Origin: JAJRRS01 sp965230275
Lineage (GTDB): Bacteria > Planctomycetota > Phycisphaerae > Phycisphaerales > Phycisphaeraceae
Direction: 5' to 3'
NCBI GenBank assembly: GCA_965230275.1
Contig: CBDDKO010000002.1
Location: 3,596,001 to 3,660,000, forward strand
Length of the DNA: 64,000 nt
The translations under genes were made by a program, and so were the position numbers. Below, piece by piece: positions 32,505 through 41,513 of this stretch (position 1 is the stretch's first letter; every line of letters begins with the position of its first letter). The notes under the pieces were generated by a model that was not told where the DNA came from, ran no database searches, and was given only the letters and a program-made list of their open reading frames with translations.

Positions 32505-33710
32505 ATGAATCGCATGCAGATGTTAATCGCGATTATTGAGGCGACCTGGCATATGGCCCTGACCGCGGCACCGTGGTTGGTGATCGGACTGATCGTGGCC
32601 GGGCTGATCAAGGTCTACGTCCCGTCGGCCTGGCTTACGGAGTTTCTCAAAGGCCGGGGCGGCGTGGTCAAGGCCGCGTTCATTGGGGCCCCGCTGCCGC
32701 TGTGTTCCTGCGGGGTGATCCCGGCGGCGCTGGCGCTGCGTCGTCAGGGGGCGTCGCGTGGTTCGGTGATGTCATTTCTCGTAGCAACGCCGGAGACGGG
32801 CGTGGACTCCGTAGCCGTGTCCTACGCATTGCTCGGCCCGTTCCTGGCGATCGTCCGGCCGATCTCAGCGATCACCAGCGCGATCATCACCGGCCTGCTC
32901 GGCGTTGCCGTCCGACCAGCGACACAACGCACCAATACGCAAGCGGCGGCCGAAACCTCCGGCACCTGTTGTTCGAGCCGGCCCGAGCCCAAGACCACAT
33001 GCGGCTGTTCCACACCGAAGCCCGAGCCGCAGCTCCAAGCAAAGCCGTCGTGCTGTGCTTCCAAGGCAAGTGAGCCCGAGCCGAAGGCGTCGTGCTGCTC
33101 ATCCAAGCAAACGGCTTCCGACGATACGGGGACGCCTTCTAGCAGCAAGCAGGGTTTGTTTGCCGCCATGATCGATGCCGCGGGGCAGATCCTGGGCGAT
33201 ACCGCGAAGTGGCTGCTGATCGGCTTGGTTTTGGCCGGCGTGATCAGCGCGTTTATCGAGCCCGGGCAGTTTGCCGAGCTAGGCAGCGGTATCGGCGTGA
33301 TGGTGCTGATGGTGTTTGTTGGCATCCCGATGTACATCTGCGCGGTCGCTTCGACGCCGTTGGCCGCGAGCCTGCTGATCGCCGGGCTTTCGCCCGGGGC
33401 GGTGTTGGTGTTCATGCTCGCCGGGCCCGCGACGAACATCGCGACCCTGGGCGTGGTCCGGCAGGAACTGGGCACACGCTACATGGTCGCCTATCTCTTC
33501 GGGGTAGGGCTCAGCGCGATCCTCTGCGGTCTGGCGACCGACTGGGTGGCCGGGGCGATGGGTATCGCCGCATCAGCCCAGGCGCAGCACGCCCATGAGC
33601 ATGAGATGATCCCCCAATGGCTGGCCATCACATGCCTGGTCATGCTGGTGCTGCTGGCGATCAAGCCGCTGCGCGCCCGGCTGGTCCCCCCGGAGCCTCA
33701 GCCCGCGTAA
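32505..33710 (+). CDS. Permease of the DUF318/ArsP superfamily, SO_0444-type Cu/Zn efflux-like
   Basis: A 401-residue membrane protein with about eight hydrophobic segments in two halves. The conserved GAPLPLCSCGVIPAALALRRQGAS and SFLVATPETGVDS of the first half, and VFVGIPMYICAVASTPLAASLL and GPATNIATLG of the second, match this family, linked to export of copper, zinc or organoarsenic. The loop between the halves has four Cys-pair clusters (TCCSS, TCGCS, SCCAS, SCCSS) in a Pro/Glu/Lys-rich stretch, consistent with soft-metal binding. The C-terminal HAHEHE adds further possible ligands. The ATG at 32505 is preferred over 32478. It runs into uvrC with an 11-bp gap, so the pair forms an operon. 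Confidence 0.87.
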   Translation: MNRMQMLIAIIEATWHMALTAAPWLVIGLIVAGLIKVYVPSAWLTEFLKGRGGVVKAAFIGAPLPLCSCGVIPAALALRRQGASRGSVMSFLVATPETGVDSVAVSYALLGPFLAIVRPISAITSAIITGLLGVAVRPATQRTNTQAAAETSGTCCSSRPEPKTTCGCSTPKPEPQLQAKPSCCASKASEPEPKASCCSSKQTASDDTGTPSSSKQGLFAAMIDAAGQILGDTAKWLLIGLVLAGVISAFIEPGQFAELGSGIGVMVLMVFVGIPMYICAVASTPLAASLLIAGLSPGAVLVFMLAGPATNIATLGVVRQELGTRYMVAYLFGVGLSAILCGLATDWVAGAMGIAASAQAQHAHEHEMIPQWLAITCLVMLVLLAIKPLRARLVPPEPQPA

Positions 33711-33721
33711 GATCACCTTCA

Positions 33722-35062
33722 ATGTCTTCCCGCCGCGACAAACTCGACGAGCTGTTAGCTAAGGCCCACGCGCTGCCGGCCGTGCCCGGCGTGTACCTCA
33801 TGAAAGACGCCGCCGGCGTAGTGCTTTATGTCGGCAAGGCATCCAGCCTGCCCAACCGTGTCAGCAGCTACTTCGTGTCTTCTGCCGATCTCGGGCCGAA
33901 GAAGCAGCCGATGCTCGATCTGATCGAGGACTTCGACGTGATTGAGTGCGAGGGCGAGTGGGAAGCGCTGCTTGCAGAGAACCGACTGATCAAGGACATT
34001 CACCCTCGGTTCAACACCCGGCTGACCGACGGCAAGAGCTTCCCCTACCTCGTCGTCACGATGCGCGACGACTTCCCGGGCGTCTTTATCACACGCGAAC
34101 CCTCGGCCCCGCAGTTCCGAGGCGCTAAGGTGCTCGGGCCGTTCACGAGCGTCTACGCCCTGAGGGAGAGCGTTCAGCTCGCCCAGCGTGTGTTCAAGTT
34201 CCGTACGTGCCATCTGGATATCCGTGAAGACGACGACACCCGCCGCAACTTCAGGCCCTGCCTGCTCTACCCGATCAAGCAGTGCACCGCGCCGTGTGCC
34301 GAGAAGATCAGCAAGGAAGCCTACCGGGAGGACATCAAGCGGTTCGTTCGGTTCCTGGAGTCCAAGCGTTCGGTGATGCTCCGCGAGATGCGTGTGCAGA
34401 TGCAGGAGGCGTCGGACGCACGGCAGTACGAGGAAGCCGCGGTGCTGCGAGATCAGATCAAGGCGCTTGAGAAGCTCGACGAGCGGGGGCGCAAGGCGCA
34501 GGGCTGGCAGCCGGAGGTCGAGTCGTTCGTGCATGATCCCCGGAAGGGGTTGCGGTCGCTTGGCAAGACTTTAGCGCTAAGCGAGCCGATCCGCTGCCTG
34601 GAAGCGATTGACATCGCACACCTGCAGGGCGGTGAGACGGTCGGGTCGAAGGTGTGTTTTGTCGATGGCCGGCCTTTCAAGAACGCGTACCGGCGGTACA
34701 AGATCAAGTCTGTGCCGGGCGGGAACGATGATTACGCTTCGATCCGTGAGGTGGTCAGCCGGCGGTATCGTGAGGCCGGGGCGGGGCACGAGCTGTACCC
34801 GGACGTCATCCTGATCGACGGCGGGTTGGGTCAGCTGCACGCGGCGATGGAGGCCTTCGATCAGCTGGACGTCAAGCCCCCGATGGTGATCTCGTTGGCG
34901 AAGAAGGAGGAGCTGATTTATACCCAAGCCAAGAGCGAGCCGATCCGCCTCGGCCGGGACAACGCGGGGTTACGGCTCTGCCAGGCGATCCGCGACGAAG
35001 CCCACCGGTTCGCGCAGCACTATCACCACATCCTGAGGCGTAAAAAGACGGTGGGGGAGTGA
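33722..35062 (+). CDS. uvrC: Excinuclease ABC subunit C, compact form
   Basis: A 446-residue nuclease subunit of nucleotide excision repair. The N-terminal GIY-YIG domain (PGVYLMKDAAGVVLYVGKA) makes the 3' cut. A Cys-rich part (CLLYPIKQCTAPCAEKI) and a UVR motif (QYEEAAVLRDQIKALEKL, about 240) follow. The RNase H-like domain for the 5' cut begins at CLEAIDIAHLQGGETVGS and contains ILIDGGLGQL and CQAIRDEAHRFA with its likely catalytic residues. It lacks about 100 residues between UVR and the RNase H core and the C-terminal helix-hairpin-helix pair of E. coli UvrC (610 residues). The frame is intact, so this appears to be a natural short form. A uvrA or uvrB gene is not in the window. Confidence 0.92.
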   Translation: MSSRRDKLDELLAKAHALPAVPGVYLMKDAAGVVLYVGKASSLPNRVSSYFVSSADLGPKKQPMLDLIEDFDVIECEGEWEALLAENRLIKDIHPRFNTRLTDGKSFPYLVVTMRDDFPGVFITREPSAPQFRGAKVLGPFTSVYALRESVQLAQRVFKFRTCHLDIREDDDTRRNFRPCLLYPIKQCTAPCAEKISKEAYREDIKRFVRFLESKRSVMLREMRVQMQEASDARQYEEAAVLRDQIKALEKLDERGRKAQGWQPEVESFVHDPRKGLRSLGKTLALSEPIRCLEAIDIAHLQGGETVGSKVCFVDGRPFKNAYRRYKIKSVPGGNDDYASIREVVSRRYREAGAGHELYPDVILIDGGLGQLHAAMEAFDQLDVKPPMVISLAKKEELIYTQAKSEPIRLGRDNAGLRLCQAIRDEAHRFAQHYHHILRRKKTVGE

Positions 35063-35123
35063 TGTTATATGTGTGCCCAAGTTTGACAGCCGTAACTCAG
35101 ACACGCTTGTAGCCTTACCCCGG

Positions 35124-35387
35124 TTAGAAGGTCAGTCGGCCCTCACCGCTCTGCTCTTGCACCACCTCTCCTGAGACTTCGGGGCTGGCAGACTTCTTCT
35201 TGCCCCGGAAGCACACGATAGCGATCAGCAGGCCGATCGCGATACCGATCCCATGCGCGGCATACACCGATGCCTCGAAGGGCTTGGCAACATCACTCCC
35301 ATCAATGATCACGTTGATCAGGGCCACAACATGAGCGCTGGCAAATAGTGATGCCAGAATTCCGATAATGGTCTTGACTATTCTCAT
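35124..35387 (-). CDS. Small two-helix membrane protein
   Basis: An 87-residue protein with two predicted membrane helices (about 5-27, VKTIIGILASLFASAHVVALI, and about 43-60, YAAHGIGIAIGLLIAIVCF) and a charged C-terminal tail (RGKKKSASPEVSGEVVQEQ). The ATG at 35387 follows GGGAGAG by about 7 bases and starts directly at the first helix; the longer frame to 35483 adds an unlikely leader. No family is recognised. It is convergent with uvrC and divergent from the phosphoesterase gene. Confidence 0.65.
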   Translation of the reverse strand: MRIVKTIIGILASLFASAHVVALINVIIDGSDVAKPFEASVYAAHGIGIAIGLLIAIVCFRGKKKSASPEVSGEVVQEQSGEGRLTF

Positions 35388-35579
35388 CGTTGGCTCTCCC
35401 AGAAAATGGCTGATAGTTCCGTTGCGGGTTACACCGCGTGTACCAGCGTCATCGACCGATCTTGTATGTACATCAAGAGGCATAGGGCGTTGGCGCGAGA
35501 TATGGTGCTGTCTGGTTTGCTGTCGGGAGCTTGCAGGGAACTGGATGGGAGGGGGATTCGTGCCGAATATCTATCCATA

Positions 35580-36410
35580 ATGAATCCACAGAAGCGGATC
35601 GTCGTGATATCGGACACACACCTGGGCAAGCCCCGGGGCGGCGCGGGATCCCCCGAGGCCCTGCGTCCGCTGTGGCAAGGGGCCGACCGGTTGATCATCA
35701 ACGGCGATGTCGCCGAGGTGAACGACGCCTTGCTGCGCACTGAGGCCGCCAGGCAGGTCCTGGAGATCGAGCAGCTTTGTGAAGCCGACGGTGTTGAGTT
35801 GACGCTGCTCTCGGGCAATCACGATCCCCTGCTGACCGACCGGCGCAGCCTTGAGTTAAATGATGGCGAGGTCTACCTGACCCACGGCGATGTGCTGCAC
35901 CCAGCCATCTCGCCCTGGACCGGGCACCGTGATCGTCTGCGGTTCCTGAACGAGCGTACCCATAATGCGCTGGATGAGGAGGAGGCCTCGACCTCGCCGG
36001 GCCGTCTGGCAGCGTCGCAGTACGCATCGCACTTCACCTGGGACGAGATGTCACGGCATCACGAGCCCGAGCCGACGGGCTGGCGCAGGTGGCGAGACAA
36101 AGCGCTGCAGGTAATCCGTGTGCTGTGGTATTGGCACACCCTGCCAAAGACTGCACTCAAGTTTGCATGCCGGCACGCCCCGGAGGCCCGGTTCTTCGTG
36201 TTCGGGCACATCCACCGGGCGGGGGTCTGGCGTCGGCGGGGCAAGGTGGTGATCAACACCGGGGCCTATGGTTTCCCGTTTACGCCGCGTGCGGTCGTTA
36301 TCGAGCAAGGTGAGTTGACGGTCTGGCCGGTGGTGAAAGACGCGAGCAACCAGTCCTACCGGTTGGCGGACAAGCCCGTGGCACGTTTTACGTTGCAACG
36401 AGCGGCCTGA
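35580..36410 (+). CDS. Metallophosphoesterase, LpxH-like
   Basis: A 276-residue calcineurin-type phosphoesterase. The metal-binding signature is complete: SDTHLG, NGDVAE, SGNHDP, THGD and FGHIHRAG. The overall order and the helical insertion (residues about 120-200) resemble LpxH-like UDP-2,3-diacylglucosamine hydrolases of lipid A synthesis, but YfcE-like general phosphodiesterases share the motifs and no lpx gene is close. The ATG at 35580 (MNPQKRIVVISDTHLG) begins 10 residues before the first motif. The gene is convergent with the c-di-GMP gene. Confidence 0.85.
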   Translation: MNPQKRIVVISDTHLGKPRGGAGSPEALRPLWQGADRLIINGDVAEVNDALLRTEAARQVLEIEQLCEADGVELTLLSGNHDPLLTDRRSLELNDGEVYLTHGDVLHPAISPWTGHRDRLRFLNERTHNALDEEEASTSPGRLAASQYASHFTWDEMSRHHEPEPTGWRRWRDKALQVIRVLWYWHTLPKTALKFACRHAPEARFFVFGHIHRAGVWRRRGKVVINTGAYGFPFTPRAVVIEQGELTVWPVVKDASNQSYRLADKPVARFTLQRAA

Positions 36411-36452
36411 CCACCTGTCACTTCTTGCGTGTTCCAGCGTTTGCCGTGAAGC

Positions 36453-38837
36453 TCAGGCGGCCTGTTGAGTTCGATAGTCGCGCTGAAGAAGTGATGTGAC
36501 TTCGTCGAACGTCACCGCCTCGTTAAACAGGTAGCCCTGCCCGTATCGGCACCCGAGCCCTTGCAGCAGCGCGAGCTGGTTGGGGTTCTCGATGCCTTCC
36601 GCGATCACGGTCATGTCCAAGTTGCCCGCCAGCTCGATCACGGAGTGAAGGATCGCTCCGTAGTAGCGTTCCTTCCGGCCTGCGCTGTTGATGAAGCTGC
36701 GGTCGATCTTCAGCACGTCCAGCGGGAACTTGTGCAGGCACGTCAGTGACGAGTGACCCGTCCCGAAGTCGTCCATCGCCAGCCCCACGCCCAATTCCTT
36801 GAGATGGGTCAGCACCTCTGTCATCTGCTCCAGGTCGTTCATCACCATCGACTCGGTGACTTCAAGCCGGAGCTGCCCGTTCTTGATCCCTGTCTCGAGC
36901 ATGACCGCATGCACTTGCCCGACAAGCCCGGGGTCTCGCAGTTGGGTCCGTGAGACATTGACGTTCACGAACGCCGGCGCGTGGTCCGGGTGCTCACGGC
37001 AGAGTGCCGCAAAATCCACACAGGCCTGCCGTAAGACCCACTGCCCGAGTTCCCCCATCAGGCCAAGCTCTTCGGCGATATCGATAAAGTCACATGGGTA
37101 GACCTCGCCGCGCTGCGGGTGAGACCAGCGGAGCAGCGCTTCGAGGCCATCGAGCTTGCCCGTGCCGAGTTCGATGATCGGCTCATACACGACATGGAAG
37201 TCCTTGGCTTCGACCGCGGCACGCAGGTCGTTCTCCAGTTTCAGCCGGCTCACGATCGACTTGTGCATCTGCTCGTCGAACATGACGTAGCGCGCCTTAC
37301 CCGAGCTCTTGGCCTGATACATCGCGGTGTCGGCGTCGCGCAGGATCTCGTCCGGGTTCTTGTACTGGGACGAGCCCACGACGATCCCGATGCTCGCCGT
37401 CGAGGTCACCTCGTGTCCGGTGATCTGGTACGGCTCGCTGAACGTCTCCAGCAGGCGCTGTGCAACGACCGCCGCGTCCTGGTCTTCACGGATCCCGTCG
37501 AGCAATACAACGAACTCGTCACCCCCAAGACGTGATGGCAGGTGTGAGCCGCCCAGGCGGGCGGTGGTATCCAGTTCACGGAGGTTATCACGCAACCGTT
37601 CGGTGATACACAGAAGCAGCTGGTCACCCGCCTCATGACCGAGGCTGTCATTGATGATCTTGAACCGATCGAAGTCCAGGAACAGCACCGCGAACTTATA
37701 GCCCTTGATCCGGTTAGCTCGGCTGATCGCCTGCACGAGGTGCTCAGTGAGCAGCTTGCGGTTGGGCAGGCCCGTCAGCGCATCGTGGTAGGCGGCGTGC
37801 CGGAGCTTGGCTTCACTGGCGCGCTGGTCACTGACGTCGGCAAACGTGATCGCCAGGCCGTCCCCGAGTTTCACAGCCGTGTAGCGGTACCACTTCTCGT
37901 TGTGGGCGAACTGCTTGCTCTCCTCCAGGGGCAGGCCCGTTTCCACAACCGAAACGGCATGGCGCAGCATGTCCTCGCGCTTGATGCAGGGCAGCGTGGT
38001 ATTGATCCGGCTGCCGACCAGATCGACCGCGCTACGGCCTAAGAGCTGCTCGGTCGCGGGGTTTACCCGCTGGATCACGAAGTCGGTGATGTTGTCGTCT
38101 TTGTCCCGCACGGATTCGAGGATCAACACACCGCCGAGGGCGCTCTCCAGGATGCTGTCGAGGATCAGACGGGGGTCGCGCCTGGCAGGTTCTGTGTTTT
38201 TCCTCCCGCGGGCCGATTCGACTGTCATGGCCGGGGTGGGCCAGCGGACCTGTCGCAGTAGCGTGTATGTGATCAGGCCACAGCCCAGGACCAGCAGAGC
38301 GACCGACATGTAATTCAGCCACGCGGTCAGTTCCTGCGGCAACTGGACCAGTTTTGTCCAGCCACTGGTGTGAGCATACTGAGCTATCGCTCCGACCGCC
38401 CCCAGGAACAGGCCCATCACCGCTGTGCCCGGCCCCGGCCTACGGGATCGACGGCGACCCGGTTGACGCTGCTCGGTACGGATCCCGTATTGGAGCAATC
38501 GTTTAGCGGAAGCTATCGGGAGGTTCTGGAACTGCAGCCCGACAAGGAATGCCCGGAAGCCCACGCGCTTGCACCAGACAATCTTGCATTCGGCGTCGAT
38601 GTGTTCCTGCTCCGCCATGTCGAAGGTGATGCGGGTCGTGCCCTTGAGCGGGCGCTTTGACAGCAGACGCACCCCCCCGGCCGACAGATCAATCACCACC
38701 CCCGCGCTGCAGTGCAGGTCCGGCCGCTTGAGCCGACCGTGACGGCGGAACTCTTTCTTAGAAGCGGATTGATTCATGAGCCAGCGTCTACCTGAATCCC
38801 ACGCGTTCTTTAAATGCTCAACGACTGTTTGGCTCAT
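36453..38837 (-). CDS. Membrane-bound PilZ-PAS-GGDEF-EAL cyclic-di-GMP signalling protein
   Basis: A 794-residue c-di-GMP turnover protein. An N-terminal PilZ domain (about 28-115) has the binding motif RRHGRLKR and DLSAGG. Two membrane helices follow (about 138-157 and 175-195) with a very short outside loop. A PAS domain (about 225-335) precedes a GGDEF domain with an intact motif RLGGDEF (about 436) and an EAL domain with DGLEALLRW (about 561), DDFGTGHSSL, KIDRSFI and AEGIE. So both cyclase and phosphodiesterase sites look complete. Just before GGDEF the segment ARLGGSHLPSRLGGDEF looks like a small local duplication. ATG at 38837 has a CAGG site at good distance; ATG at 38843 is an alternative. 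A VanZ-like gene precedes it. Confidence 0.93.
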   Translation of the reverse strand: MSQTVVEHLKNAWDSGRRWLMNQSASKKEFRRHGRLKRPDLHCSAGVVIDLSAGGVRLLSKRPLKGTTRITFDMAEQEHIDAECKIVWCKRVGFRAFLVGLQFQNLPIASAKRLLQYGIRTEQRQPGRRRSRRPGPGTAVMGLFLGAVGAIAQYAHTSGWTKLVQLPQELTAWLNYMSVALLVLGCGLITYTLLRQVRWPTPAMTVESARGRKNTEPARRDPRLILDSILESALGGVLILESVRDKDDNITDFVIQRVNPATEQLLGRSAVDLVGSRINTTLPCIKREDMLRHAVSVVETGLPLEESKQFAHNEKWYRYTAVKLGDGLAITFADVSDQRASEAKLRHAAYHDALTGLPNRKLLTEHLVQAISRANRIKGYKFAVLFLDFDRFKIINDSLGHEAGDQLLLCITERLRDNLRELDTTARLGGSHLPSRLGGDEFVVLLDGIREDQDAAVVAQRLLETFSEPYQITGHEVTSTASIGIVVGSSQYKNPDEILRDADTAMYQAKSSGKARYVMFDEQMHKSIVSRLKLENDLRAAVEAKDFHVVYEPIIELGTGKLDGLEALLRWSHPQRGEVYPCDFIDIAEELGLMGELGQWVLRQACVDFAALCREHPDHAPAFVNVNVSRTQLRDPGLVGQVHAVMLETGIKNGQLRLEVTESMVMNDLEQMTEVLTHLKELGVGLAMDDFGTGHSSLTCLHKFPLDVLKIDRSFINSAGRKERYYGAILHSVIELAGNLDMTVIAEGIENPNQLALLQGLGCRYGQGYLFNEAVTFDEVTSLLQRDYRTQQAA

Positions 38838-38913
38838 CGACATCCTGCAAGTACTACTTAACAAACACAGGTTTAAGGGGTTGGGGTAAGTGTGATATAG
38901 CGGCGGGCCGCTG

Positions 38914-40032
38914 TCAGGCCTTGTACCGGCCGGGGTTATCGGAGGCGATGGCAAAGCGGTAATCGTGTTCGCGCTGACGCCTTTCGGTCGCGACCGGCAT
39001 CTGCACTCGCCGCCTGCAGGAGCACCGGCAGGCATGCATCAGCATGAAGCCCAGTGTCAGCACGAAACCGCCCGCCATCATCGCCAGCAAGGGCTCGGTC
39101 ACGTCGGCTGATCCACCTTCGACCGATAACAGCTTCATCACCTCCACGCCCGCCGCCATCAAGGCCACCAACAGCACGACCCAGCCCAGCGCCGCCCGTG
39201 TTCGGCCCCGCATCATCATGACCATCAACAAGCCACCCAACAGGCAGTACACCACCATCGATCGGCTCACCAGCACGGCCGCGACGTCGTAAGACCGACT
39301 GAAGTGCTCCGCAAAGGGCACCAGGCTGACCGCCGCTGATCCGTCACTCGGCTGCGAGGTGACCCAATACCACAGGCCGATACACATCGCATTGATGATC
39401 AGCACGCCGAACATGACCGTCGGTCGGCTGCGCTGTTTCGACAGGTAGTGGTTGATGGCGTACCTCGGCCCCGCCGTCCGTCGATAGAACACAAACGCCG
39501 ACCATCGCCACAGGCTGTTCATCCGGTGGCCCAGCAGCACGCCCACGGCACCGCCGAAGCTGTTATTCAGCACGTCCTGGATCGATGCGTAGCGGCCCGG
39601 GATCAGGCTCTGCGTCGATTCGATCAGCCAACTCAGTGCCACCACTGCCATCACGGACAATGCGATCTGCGCCCACTGACGCCCGGTTATCCGCGACGCC
39701 GTCAGCCGAAGCAAGACACCCAGCGGCCCGTAGAGCAGCAGATTCAGGACCAGGTCACTGATCCACACCGGCACGCCATACGACGAGACGTTCGTGGCGG
39801 CGGGTATCCAACGCGGGCTGGTGACCCACGAGAACACCGATTGCCATGAGCCGCCGGATGCAGCTACGTATCCGGCAATGTCAAAGCTCCACGGCAGCAA
39901 TGAGCCATACACTAATAGCCCGGTCAGCAATAGCGTCATCAGTGGCGCACGCAGCCAGCCCGGCCGACGCCATAGCGCCGGTTCTGTTGCCGGGTTGTCG
40001 TGTGAACGATGCAATGCGGTCTGCCTCCACAT
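38914..40032 (-). CDS. VanZ-like family membrane protein
   Basis: A 372-residue protein with about eight hydrophobic segments. The first half carries the VanZ signature: a start with LLVYGSLLPWSFD, then SDLVLNLLLYGPLGVLLRL, then WLIESTQSLIPGRYASIQDVLNNSFGGAVGVLLG. VanZ is linked to teicoplanin resistance, and in most bacteria these proteins have unknown roles at the cell surface. The second half adds more membrane helices and a Cys-rich basic C-terminus (CRCSCRRR). It ends 76 bp before the c-di-GMP gene on the same strand, so they may be co-transcribed. Confidence 0.85.
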   Translation of the reverse strand: MWRQTALHRSHDNPATEPALWRRPGWLRAPLMTLLLTGLLVYGSLLPWSFDIAGYVAASGGSWQSVFSWVTSPRWIPAATNVSSYGVPVWISDLVLNLLLYGPLGVLLRLTASRITGRQWAQIALSVMAVVALSWLIESTQSLIPGRYASIQDVLNNSFGGAVGVLLGHRMNSLWRWSAFVFYRRTAGPRYAINHYLSKQRSRPTVMFGVLIINAMCIGLWYWVTSQPSDGSAAVSLVPFAEHFSRSYDVAAVLVSRSMVVYCLLGGLLMVMMMRGRTRAALGWVVLLVALMAAGVEVMKLLSVEGGSADVTEPLLAMMAGGFVLTLGFMLMHACRCSCRRRVQMPVATERRQREHDYRFAIASDNPGRYKA

Positions 40033-40160
40033 GAGTGTCTTACAACTCTAAGATACCGATCGAGACGGAGCATAGAGCGGGTTGGATTGCATTAAGACTC
40101 GCCGACGGATGACCTGTTATAACCGGTGTCACCGGCAAATAACGCCCCGCGGACCTACCC

Positions 40161-40484
40161 ATGACTAACTCACCCCCGATCCAGGACGCAATTCACACCC
40201 AATCGGACGGGCTCCTGACGCTACGGGTCAAGGTCGTGCCCGGCGCCAGCCGCAGCCGGGTGGTTGGGATGCTCGGGGATCGTCTGAAGCTTGCCGTCGC
40301 CGCACCACCGGAGCAAGGCAAAGCCAACAAGGCCGTCTGCAAGCTGCTTGCGGATGTGTTGGGTGTCAGCTTGCGAGACGTTGCCGTAACAGCCGGTCAA
40401 TCGCAGCCACTCAAGACGTTGACTATCTCCGGGATGGACGCTGATCGTGCCGTCGTCGCGTTATCAAAGTGTCTGGGGCCCTAA
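40161..40484 (+). CDS. DUF167/YggU family protein
   Basis: A 107-residue protein of the DUF167 family, an alpha/beta fold of unknown function conserved from bacteria to humans. The typical pattern LRVKVVPGASRSRVVG, LKLAVAAPPEQGKANKAVCKLLADVLGV and the strand DVAVTAGQSQPLKTLTI is complete. It heads a likely plus-strand unit, with the histone deacetylase-like gene 39 bp downstream. Confidence 0.9.
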   Translation: MTNSPPIQDAIHTQSDGLLTLRVKVVPGASRSRVVGMLGDRLKLAVAAPPEQGKANKAVCKLLADVLGVSLRDVAVTAGQSQPLKTLTISGMDADRAVVALSKCLGP

Positions 40485-40523
40485 CGGCTTGCCTGCACAC
40501 GCTGGGCCCGTCATGATGGGGGG

Positions 40524-41471
40524 ATGGCGACCGCACTGATCTACGATGACCGCTTCCTCGAACACCTGACCGGCCAAGGCCACCCCGAACGACCCGATCG
40601 GCTCCGCGCGATTATGCAGGGCCTCAGCGACGCCGGCCTGCTCGACAGGCTCCAGCGCCCCGCTTTCAGGCTCGCCGACCTCAATGTCATTAAGCGCCTT
40701 CACGACCCGGACTATGTCGAGCATTGCTTCCGTGCCTGCCGGAACCACGTGCCCTTCATCGATACGCCCGATTCGGCGATCTGCGAAGACAGCGCGGACA
40801 TCGCCCAACTCGCGGTCGGCGGGGTGATCCAGGCGGCCGAGCTGGTCTGGGTGGGGGAGTATGACAACGCCTTCTGCGCCGTCCGCCCCCCGGGGCATCA
40901 CGCCGAGGCCGGCGAGTCCATGGGCTTCTGCCTGTTCGGCAACATCGCGCTCGCGGCCGAGGACCTGATCCGGAAGTTCGGCCTCCAGCGCGTGGCGATC
41001 GTGGACTTCGACGTCCACCACGGCAACGGCACGCAGCACCTGCTCGAAGAGCGATCCGACGTTTTGTTCATCAGCATCCACCAGGACCCGATGACCCTGT
41101 TCCCCGGCACCGGATTCGGCAACGAGACCGGCAAGTGCGACGGCGAGGGCTTCACACTCAACGTCCCGCTCATGCCCGGCTGCGGCGATGATCACTACAA
41201 ACAGGCGTTCGAGTCTCAGATCATCCCCAAGCTCGACGCGTTCGCGCCGCAGTTCGTACTCGTCTCCGCAGGCTTCGATGCCGCGAAGCAAGACCCGCTG
41301 GCACAGATGAACGTGACGACCGAAGGCTACGCCTGGATGACCCGGCAACTCATCGACGTCGCCAAGCGCCACTGCGGCGGCAAGCTCGTCTCCGTCCTCG
41401 AAGGCGGGTACGACCTCGACGCTTTGTCTCAGGGCGTTGTGGCTCATGTCGGCGCACTGTTGGATGCGTGA
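40524..41471 (+). CDS. Histone deacetylase-family (class II/acetylpolyamine amidohydrolase-like) hydrolase
   Basis: A 315-residue zinc amidohydrolase. Family residues are all present: RPPGHHAEAG with the catalytic His pair, VDFDVHHGNGTQ with zinc ligands Asp and His, SAGFDAAKQDPLA with the third ligand Asp, and EGGYD near the end. Bacterial members remove acetyl groups from polyamines or small substrates, or from proteins such as acetyl-CoA synthetase; the sequence does not decide between them. It sits between the DUF167 and YkgJ-like genes with gaps of 39 and 42 bp, suggesting one transcript. Confidence 0.93.
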   Translation: MATALIYDDRFLEHLTGQGHPERPDRLRAIMQGLSDAGLLDRLQRPAFRLADLNVIKRLHDPDYVEHCFRACRNHVPFIDTPDSAICEDSADIAQLAVGGVIQAAELVWVGEYDNAFCAVRPPGHHAEAGESMGFCLFGNIALAAEDLIRKFGLQRVAIVDFDVHHGNGTQHLLEERSDVLFISIHQDPMTLFPGTGFGNETGKCDGEGFTLNVPLMPGCGDDHYKQAFESQIIPKLDAFAPQFVLVSAGFDAAKQDPLAQMNVTTEGYAWMTRQLIDVAKRHCGGKLVSVLEGGYDLDALSQGVVAHVGALLDA

Positions 41472-41513
41472 TCTTTCGACACATCTGCCTGCGAATTCCC
41501 CTACAATCTGCAG

